Assembly (NCBI GenBank): GCA_029219925.1
Contig: JAQXUJ010000149.1
Location: forward strand, 1 to 35,868
DNA: 35,868 nucleotides
Origin: Clostridiales bacterium
GTDB lineage: Bacteria; Bacillota; Clostridia; UBA1381
Reading direction: 5' to 3'
Shown here: piece by piece, positions 30,881 to 35,868 of the stretch
Numbering within the stretch: position 1 is the stretch's first letter
Layout of the letters: each line of letters opens with the position of its first letter
The notes under the pieces: generated by a model
The model's input: the letters and a program-made list of their open reading frames with translations, nothing else
What the model was told of the DNA's origin: nothing
Database searches by the model: none
Made by a program: the position numbers and the translations under genes

Positions 30881-31771
30881 TATAATATCGCCCGCAGGGG
30901 GCGCGGCAGAAGCTGCCGCCTGCTGGTTTGCAATAAAAACATCTGCCGCCTCAACGATTGAGATATATGCGGAGGGGTCGTTTTCGTGAACAATATCCTT
31001 CATTCTTCCAATTTGAAAACGGTTAACCACAATGTAAATGACCGTTTTCGGCATACCTGAATAATAGCCGGTAGCGTCCATCATTGTTATGCCGCATTCA
31101 AAGGCTTCGGAAAGGGCGGCGCATACTTCATGTGGTCGTTCCGTCACAATGGTCGCCGCCTTGGAGCGGTCAAAGCCTTCCACTAAAAAGTCAACGGTTT
31201 TAAGAGCGGCGCCGTAGGTCACTATTGAATAGAGGGGCAAAATCCAGCTGCCGATTATAAAGCCGCTGATTATATAAAGCGCCGTATTGTAAATCATAAC
31301 AAATGTGCCTACGGTAAGGCCCAGCCGTTTCGCGAATATGACCGCCATGACTTCGATGCCGTCCATTGCTCCGCCGAATTTAATGGCAAGACCGCTGCCT
31401 ATGCCGGAGATGACTCCACCGAACAGTGCGCAAAGCAGCAAATCCTCCCCTGCCAGCGGCGACGCAACACTTACGTCGATGGGCAGAACATAGGTTATCA
31501 GGTATGCCGTGATGGAATAAACGCAAACTGAGTATATGGCATAAACGGTGAAAACCGCGCCTTGTTTTTTCAGTCCGTATAAAAACAGCGGTATATTTAA
31601 TATAAGAAGAAACAGCGACAGGGACATATATTCCGGCGTAATCTGCGAGAGCAGAATGGACGTACCGGAAATTCCGCTGTCATAAAGGTTCACAGGCGCA
31701 ATAAAAACGGTTACTCCGAAAGCATTGATTATTCCCGCCAGGGTGAGAAAAAGAAAATTGGTAAATTTCAT
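30872..31771 (-). CDS. YitT-family membrane protein (DUF161 plus DUF2179)
   Basis: 299 residues. Five or six hydrophobic helices fill the first 190 residues. The conserved VNLYDSGISGTSILLSQI and FGGAMDGIEVMAVIFAKRLG segments carry the glycine-rich YitT signature. The soluble C-terminal DUF2179 domain begins at about 205 (ATIVTERPHEVCAALSEAFE) and includes GYYSGMPKTVIYIVVNRFQI. The last 20 residues are Ala/Pro-rich. The function is unproven; a transport role is often assumed. GAAAGGA precedes the ATG and a promoter is at 31810-31838. Neighbouring lrp and the aminotransferase may hint at amino-acid related transport, but this is weak. Confidence 0.9.
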   Translation of the reverse strand: MKFTNFLFLTLAGIINAFGVTVFIAPVNLYDSGISGTSILLSQITPEYMSLSLFLLILNIPLFLYGLKKQGAVFTVYAIYSVCVYSITAYLITYVLPIDVSVASPLAGEDLLLCALFGGVISGIGSGLAIKFGGAMDGIEVMAVIFAKRLGLTVGTFVMIYNTALYIISGFIIGSWILPLYSIVTYGAALKTVDFLVEGFDRSKAATIVTERPHEVCAALSEAFECGITMMDATGYYSGMPKTVIYIVVNRFQIGRMKDIVHENDPSAYISIVEAADVFIANQQAAASAAPPAGDIINK

Positions 31772-31809
31772 GCGTCCGCCGTCCTTTCATTTTTAGCATA
31801 TCACCTATA

Positions 31810-31838
31810 AGTATATCATATGCGGCAGTCAAATGCAA
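31810..31838 (-). promoter_or_regulatory. yitT promoter
   Basis: On the reverse strand TTGCAT (31838-31833), 17 bp, TATACT (31815-31810). A second overlapping reading, TTGACT-N17-TATAGG, is also possible. The ATG is about 38 bp downstream. It stands back to back with the hflX promoter. Confidence 0.65.
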
Positions 31839-31887
31839 TATTTTTCACTTTTGTCTGTTAAATTTTTATGAAAAACGTATGAATTTA

Positions 31888-31916
31888 TTGACAAATCGGA
31901 AAAAATAGATGATAAT
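31888..31916 (+). promoter_or_regulatory. hflX promoter
   Basis: TTGACA (31888-31893), 17 bp, GATAAT (31911-31916); the hflX ATG is 32 bp downstream. It likely drives hflX-yigZ and perhaps the following lipoprotein, trxA and queG, since I see no terminator between them. Confidence 0.75.
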
Positions 31917-31948
31917 ATAAGGTAAGAAGATGTCGAAAGGACTTGCGT

Positions 31949-33214
31949 ATGGAAGCTACATCAAACGAAATAAAAAAGGAACGCGTTCTTCTGGCCGGGG
32001 TTCACACCGGCTGCCGCGACATACTTTCCGATACCACCGAGGAATCAATGGCGGAGCTTGCAGAGCTGGCAAAAACGGCGGGAGCGGAGGTTGTCACGTC
32101 GGTGGTGCAGAATAAAGCCGAGCTTGAATCAGCCACATATATGGGCGAAGGAAAGCTTGAGGAAATCAAAAATTTGCTGGACGAGCTTGAAATAGACACG
32201 GTTATCTTTGATGATGAGCTTTCGCCCGTTCAGCTTAGAAATCTTTCGGATATTTTCGGCATAAAGGTTATCGACAGAACAATTCTTATTCTTGATATAT
32301 TTGCGATGCGTGCGAAAAGCGGCGAGGGCAAGCTCCAGGTTGAACTGGCGCAGCTTAAATATCGGCTGCCCAGACTTCGGGGGCTGGGTGTGCAGATGAG
32401 CCGTACCGGCGGAGGAATCGGCACAAGAGGTCCCGGAGAAACCAAGCTGGAGTCGGACAGGCGGCATATTAACCGTCGCATTTCGGCTCTGGAGGAGGAA
32501 ATTAAAGAACTGCAAAAGCACAGGGAGCTGCTGCGCTCACGAAGGCGCAAGGACGGCGTTATTACCGCATGTCTGGTCGGTTATACAAATGCCGGCAAAT
32601 CGTCACTTTTAAACCGCCTTACCGATGCAGAGGTTTTGGCGGAAAACAAGCTCTTTGCAACGCTTGATACTACATCCCGTGGGCTGGTTCTGGAGGACAA
32701 CAGAAAAATTCTTCTTGTGGATACGGTTGGATTTATACGCAAGCTGCCGCATCATTTGGTGGAGGCGTTTAAATCAACCCTTGAGGAAACGGTGGTGGCG
32801 GACTTTTTGCTGCATGTGATAGATTCATCAAATCCGCAGTACGATAATCATATCCGGGTTGTAGACAAGGTTCTTGCGGACCTGGGCGCCGGAGACAAAC
32901 CCATAATCGGCGTTTATAACAAAGCTGATTTATGCACTGAGGACGTTGTTTTTAATAACAGCTATGCCGCCGGTGTTTCGATTTCGGTGAAAACTGGTCA
33001 GGGGCTTGAGCGGCTCATGGAGCTTATTGGTGAAATTGCACCGGGAAAAAAACAGAAGGTTTCCGTTCTTGTTCCCTATTCTGAGGGCTCTTTGGTGAAC
33101 GAGCTGCATGAAAATCAGAAAATTCTCTCGGAGGAGTATACAGAAGAAGGAACAAAAATAACACTGCTTGCAGACCGGCAGGCCTATGAAAAGCTGAAAA
33201 ACTACATTATATAA
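31949..33214 (+). CDS. hflX: Ribosome-associated GTPase HflX
   Basis: 421 residues from ATG 31949, with AAAGGA 7 bp upstream, two codons inside the track start. The N-terminal HflX domain (GEGKLEEIKNLLDELEIDTV, then the nucleotide-binding helical SGEGKLQVELAQLKYRLPRL and GIGTRGPGETKLE) precedes a coiled linker. The G domain has P-loop GYTNAGKSSLLNRL, switch region FATLDTTSR, G3 DTVGFI and G4 NKAD. Known role: GTP-dependent splitting or rescue of stalled 70S ribosomes, especially under heat or antibiotic stress. It starts a rightward run of housekeeping genes. Confidence 0.96.
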   Translation: MEATSNEIKKERVLLAGVHTGCRDILSDTTEESMAELAELAKTAGAEVVTSVVQNKAELESATYMGEGKLEEIKNLLDELEIDTVIFDDELSPVQLRNLSDIFGIKVIDRTILILDIFAMRAKSGEGKLQVELAQLKYRLPRLRGLGVQMSRTGGGIGTRGPGETKLESDRRHINRRISALEEEIKELQKHRELLRSRRRKDGVITACLVGYTNAGKSSLLNRLTDAEVLAENKLFATLDTTSRGLVLEDNRKILLVDTVGFIRKLPHHLVEAFKSTLEETVVADFLLHVIDSSNPQYDNHIRVVDKVLADLGAGDKPIIGVYNKADLCTEDVVFNNSYAAGVSISVKTGQGLERLMELIGEIAPGKKQKVSVLVPYSEGSLVNELHENQKILSEEYTEEGTKITLLADRQAYEKLKNYII

Positions 33215-33223
33215 TGAAACGAG

Positions 33224-33871
33224 TTGATTTATATTTCAAAAAAAGAATGTTATAAAACGGTGGAAAAGGACGGCGAGTCGCTGTTCACAGACAGAAAATC
33301 AAAATTTATAGCCCATGTAAAGCCGGTGGACACCGAAGAGGCGGCACTTGCGTTTTTGCAGGAGATGCGTTCAAAATATAGTGACGCCCGGCATAATGTG
33401 TATGCGTATATTATTGATGAAAACAACATTTTCCGCTATTCTGACGACGGAGAGCCGGGCGGCACAGCGGGTATGCCGGTGCTTGATGTGATGCGAAAGG
33501 CAGGTCTTGTGGACGTAATCACGGTAGTGACACGGTATTTCGGCGGAACGCTGCTGGGAACGGGCGGACTTGTTCATGCATATGGCACCGCCGCACGGAC
33601 GGCGCTGGAGGACGCCGGCATAATTACCAGGGCTTTGTGCGGCGTTTATTCGATAACGGCGGATTATCCCACCGCCGGCAAACTGCAATACCATACTGCG
33701 TCAAAGGGATACATACTTGAGAATACCATTTACGGAAAGGACGTTGAATTTACGGTGTGCCTAAGGCGCGGCGAGGTTCGTCGATTTACCGAAGAGGCAA
33801 CGGAAATATCGGGCGGCAGAGCAATTATAAAATCTGTCGGAGAAAAATATATAAATCTTCAGGAGGAATAA
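33224..33871 (+). CDS. YigZ/IMPACT-family protein
   Basis: 215 residues. FTDRKSKFIAHVKPVDTEEAA and SDARHNVYAYIID followed by SDDGEPGGTAGMPVLDVM are the UPF0029 core, and VVTRYFGGTLLGTGGLVHAYG its second half. The C-terminal DUF1949 domain (TADYPTAGKLQYHT) completes it. Function is not firmly known; the family is linked to ribosome or translation control (IMPACT in eukaryotes) and sits next to hflX here. The start is a TTG at 33224, because no in-frame ATG lies near the conserved N terminus; the ribosome site is weak, so coupling with hflX translation 9 bp upstream is likely. Confidence 0.92.
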   Translation: MIYISKKECYKTVEKDGESLFTDRKSKFIAHVKPVDTEEAALAFLQEMRSKYSDARHNVYAYIIDENNIFRYSDDGEPGGTAGMPVLDVMRKAGLVDVITVVTRYFGGTLLGTGGLVHAYGTAARTALEDAGIITRALCGVYSITADYPTAGKLQYHTASKGYILENTIYGKDVEFTVCLRRGEVRRFTEEATEISGGRAIIKSVGEKYINLQEE

Positions 33872-33874
33872 AGT

Positions 33875-34474
33875 ATGAAAAAAAATTGGGCAGCAGCAAT
33901 TGCGGCGGTTCTTATCCTAACAGCAGGTTGTAAGCAAACGGCGGATTTGCTTGAAACTGATAAGGAAGTAGATGCGGAGGTGACGGTAAGATCTTCGCCG
34001 ATACCAACTCCCAAGGTGGAGGAACCGAAAACTACCATTCCCTTGACGACTACGCTGAAAATGACCAACGACTGGACAATTATGGGCGATTTTAATATGG
34101 AGCTTACCCAGCGCGGGAAAAAGGACCGAATAGTTTTGGCTACTTCCGCAAAGGCTAAAAACGGCGAAATGCAGTGGGATGACAGCCAGTACTGGACTCT
34201 TGCGGTCATAGCGGAAGATGGCGCATATAATCTGTTTTCCCAGAGAATGCAGGGATATGTCTATATGGAAGCCAACGAAGGCTTTATCAGGGGCGTGTCC
34301 ACAGAGGTAATAACCGCATACATCTTCAGTGGGGCGGACAGGGAAATAAGGAATTATATTTTTGACAGCGACGAAGGAGTCTTTGTTGAGGAACAGATGT
34401 TCTCGACCGCAGAATTTTCTACCGGCGGAATTAATAATCTGTACTCAACTATCCCCGAATATAAAGCAAAATAA
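33875..34474 (+). CDS. Predicted lipoprotein of unknown function
   Basis: 199 residues. It starts MKKNWAAAIAAVLILTAGCK, a lipoprotein signal with lipobox LTAGC, so Cys19 should be lipidated and the protein anchored outside the membrane. A Thr/Pro/Glu-rich spacer (about 30-60) is followed by a domain with alternating beta segments (NDWTIMGDFNMELTQRGKKD, then YWTLAVIAEDGAYNLFSQRM). I do not recognise a family. AGGAGG lies 9 bp before the ATG, and the start is 3 bp after yigZ. It precedes trxA by 12 bp, but one cysteine only (the lipobox) argues against a redox role. Confidence 0.75.
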   Translation: MKKNWAAAIAAVLILTAGCKQTADLLETDKEVDAEVTVRSSPIPTPKVEEPKTTIPLTTTLKMTNDWTIMGDFNMELTQRGKKDRIVLATSAKAKNGEMQWDDSQYWTLAVIAEDGAYNLFSQRMQGYVYMEANEGFIRGVSTEVITAYIFSGADREIRNYIFDSDEGVFVEEQMFSTAEFSTGGINNLYSTIPEYKAK

Positions 34475-34486
34475 GGAGGAATTTTT

Positions 34487-34801
34487 ATGACGCAGGAACT
34501 TACGGGAAACAATTTCAATGAGATAATTAAATCTGACAAGCCGGTTATGGTTGATTTTTGGGCAAGCTGGTGCGGACCCTGCAGAATGCTTGCGCCGGTA
34601 ATTGATGAGATTGCGGAGGAATATGCCGGCAGGATAACGGTGGGAAAGGTGAATGTGGACAGCGAGAGTGCGCTTGCGTCGCAGTACGCTATTGTTTCCA
34701 TACCTACGGTTATTATCTTCAAAGACGGGAAAGCGGTTGAAAAGTTCGTAGGCGTGCACAGCGGAGATGATTATCGTGATGTGCTCGACGAGATTTTATG
34801 A
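34487..34801 (+). CDS. trxA: Thioredoxin
   Basis: 104 residues. PVMVDFWASWCGPCRMLAPV contains the WCGPC redox site (Cys31 and Cys34), with IVSIPTVIIFKDGK holding the cis-proline loop. Complete, cytoplasmic, no signal peptide. Known role: reduces protein disulfides, with thioredoxin reductase supplying electrons. AAGGAGG is about 8 bp upstream. The last 4 bp overlap the queG start (ATGA). Confidence 0.96.
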   Translation: MTQELTGNNFNEIIKSDKPVMVDFWASWCGPCRMLAPVIDEIAEEYAGRITVGKVNVDSESALASQYAIVSIPTVIIFKDGKAVEKFVGVHSGDDYRDVLDEIL

Positions 34802-35664
34802 AACAAAGGATAATTGACCTTGCCGGAAAACTGAAGATTTCCGATATAGGATTTTGCAGCACAGAGGAATATAACAGACAGTCGGGAGGCGGCGAAACCG
34901 CCTCCTTTGTTAAAGGAGGGCAATGCCGCACCCCGGAGCAAATTCTTCCCGGTGCAAAATCAATAATAGTCTGCGCGTTCGGTTACTATACCGGCGGTGA
35001 AAAGGGGAATATTTCAAGGTATGCCCGTGGTGCCGACTATCATATGGTGACGGCGGAAAAAATGAAGCATATCACCCGGCTGCTGGAGTCGGAAGGGTAT
35101 AGTGCAGCGGCTTTTGCCGATACGGGCGAGCTGAATGAAAGACTGCTGGCAAGGCTTGCGGGAATTGCGTTTGTAGGGCGAAATCGTATGGCGATAAATC
35201 CAAGGCTGGGCAGCTATTTTTTTATAGGGTACATTCTCACCGATTGTCTGCTTGAGGCGGATTCGCCGTGCACGGATTCCTGTGCCGGATGTAACCGCTG
35301 CGTGGAGGCGTGTCCGCTGGGAGCGCTTTCTGACGGATTTGACGAGGAAAAATGTCTTTCCTATATAACGCAGAAAAAGGGCAGTCTCTCAGAAACGGAA
35401 GAAAGAGCAATAACCGAGGCGAACACAATATGGGGTTGCGATATATGTCAGGAGGTTTGTCCGCATAACGCTAATCCGGCTGTGACCGAAATCGAGGAAT
35501 TTAAAAGGGATTTGATAATCAATCTTCATATTGATGAAACCCTATCAAATAAAGCGTTCATGCGGATTTACAGAGGCAGAGCTTTTGCGTGGAGAGGAAA
35601 GGGCGTACTTTTGCGAAATCAAAAAATTGTCGAAAAATTAAAAAAAAATAAAAAAAGGACTTGA
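34798..35664 (+). CDS. queG: Epoxyqueuosine reductase QueG
   Basis: 288 residues. The cobalamin-binding N-terminal part includes ARGADYHMVTAEKM and FADTGELNERLLARLAGIAFVGRNRMAINPRLGSYF, where the Asp of ADTGELNER aligns with the catalytic Asp of QueG. Two [4Fe-4S] motifs follow: CAGCNRCVEACP and WGCDICQEVCPHN. Known role: final step of queuosine synthesis in tRNA anticodons, using cobalamin. It is shorter than E. coli QueG (379) because the C-terminal HEAT-like repeats are lacking, as in some Firmicutes forms. Its TGA stop overlaps the -35 of the next promoter, and no terminator is seen. Confidence 0.93.
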   Translation: MKQRIIDLAGKLKISDIGFCSTEEYNRQSGGGETASFVKGGQCRTPEQILPGAKSIIVCAFGYYTGGEKGNISRYARGADYHMVTAEKMKHITRLLESEGYSAAAFADTGELNERLLARLAGIAFVGRNRMAINPRLGSYFFIGYILTDCLLEADSPCTDSCAGCNRCVEACPLGALSDGFDEEKCLSYITQKKGSLSETEERAITEANTIWGCDICQEVCPHNANPAVTEIEEFKRDLIINLHIDETLSNKAFMRIYRGRAFAWRGKGVLLRNQKIVEKLKKNKKRT

Positions 35665-35689
35665 CAAAGGAAAACAAGGGTGATATAAT
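35661..35689 (+). promoter_or_regulatory. Upstream promoter (P1) of a probable rRNA operon
   Basis: TTGACA (35661-35666), 17 bp, TATAAT (35684-35689), both perfect. The -35 shares its first bases with the queG stop codon. A tract of A residues lies just upstream (35638-35657), like an UP element. Confidence 0.8.
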
Positions 35690-35747
35690 GAGTAAGCTGT
35701 CTTTGAGAGAGGCGGGAGAAAGAAAATAAAAAAGTTTCAAAAAAGCC

Positions 35748-35776
35748 TTGACAAATGCTCAAAGATATGATAGAAT
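35748..35776 (+). promoter_or_regulatory. Downstream promoter (P2) of a probable rRNA operon
   Basis: TTGACA (35748-35753), 17 bp, TAGAAT (35771-35776), with an A-rich tract upstream. Both promoters are followed by the same TAAGCTGTC sequence. P2 transcription would start near G35783. Confidence 0.8.
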
Positions 35777-35868
35777 AAATAAGCTGTCCTTGGACAGCGT
35801 TGAACATTGAAAAATAAACAGTGCAGAGTTCTTGTCAGTGAACAAAGGTTCACAAAAGAAAACCATGA
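35777..35868 (+). other. Probable rRNA leader (16S gene expected past the right edge)
   Basis: GCTGTC-CTTG-GACAGC (35783-35798) forms a 6-bp hairpin with a CUUG tetraloop at the predicted RNA 5' end. GTTGAACATTGAAAAATAAACAG resembles leaders in front of Firmicutes 16S genes. GTGAAC-aaag-GTTCAC (35838-35853) is a second hairpin. No protein frame of sensible length lies here. The rRNA gene itself is outside the window, so this stays inference. Confidence 0.55.

Noticed and set aside
35688-35729. 13-codon mini-ORF (MSKLSLREAGERK) after the first right-edge promoter
   Set aside because: Its ATG overlaps the -10 and would lie upstream of the predicted transcription start.

Overview
This window reads as chromosome of a low-GC, anaerobic, endospore-forming Firmicute (class Clostridia; I cannot place it to order). 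The evidence is flavin-bifurcating NfnAB, SpoIIE with Spo0A-like boxes, a GatB/YqeY-RpsU pair, a Bacillus/Clostridium-type rpmH-rnpA-yidD-yidC-jag cluster, S-layer (SLH) domains, strong AAGGAGG ribosome sites and many TTGACA-N17-TATAAT promoters. It looks like core chromosome: I found no transposase, integrase, phage gene or CRISPR array.

Layout. 1-0.94 kb: leftward ptsH-ptsI (ptsI runs off the left edge). 1.0-4.1 kb: divergent nfnA-nfnB-deoR. 4.3-6.4 kb: a large secreted YcdB/SLH surface protein. 14.0 back to 6.45 kb: a leftward replication-linked block: dnaA, a 253-bp intergenic region with a candidate DnaA-trio unwinding element (probable oriC), dnaN, a glyoxalase-II-like hydrolase, hemZ, a DnaI/DnaC-type helicase loader, a degenerate histidyl-tRNA-synthetase paralogue with a Cys/His-rich tail, and a Ppx/GppA protein. 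14.2-18.0 kb: enolase, a SmtB-like ArsR metal sensor, and a divergent pair of PocR/AraC regulator and FAD oxidoreductase. 18.1-20.0 kb (leftward): tRNA-Thr(CGT), yqeY, rpsU, hit, nth. 20.1-21.8 kb: an isolated Wzz-like adaptor and tyrosine-kinase pair whose kinase ends in a striking Tyr-Gly repeat. 21.9-25.2 kb (leftward): yebC, jag, yidC, yidD, rnpA, rpmH. 25.2-25.65 kb: rpmH promoter, a promoter-terminator unit that looks like an unannotated ~110-nt RNA, and no protein gene. 25.65-26.1 kb: a YfcE-type phosphodiesterase. 26.3-29.1 kb: spoIIE, a 72-residue unknown protein, an HD hydrolase. 29.2-31.8 kb (leftward): yitT, lrp, aminotransferase. 31.9-35.7 kb: hflX, yigZ, a lipoprotein, trxA, queG. 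The right edge carries tandem promoters and a leader that look like the start of an rRNA operon.

Themes. Chromosome replication genes (dnaA, dnaN, helicase loader) lie together, but the rpmH-jag cluster that often borders dnaA is 11 kb away, and recF/gyrB are not in the window. Several genes carry features that a family name would hide: HPr has Arg at the usual regulatory Ser46; the HisRS-like protein has a metal-binding-type tail; the BY-kinase tail has 19 tyrosines in 47 residues; the tRNA-Thr has a C-A mismatch in its T stem; several true starts are GTG/TTG or lie inside the longer ORF-track frames; and three genes (ptsI partial, rpsU, rpmH) are absent from the ORF track.
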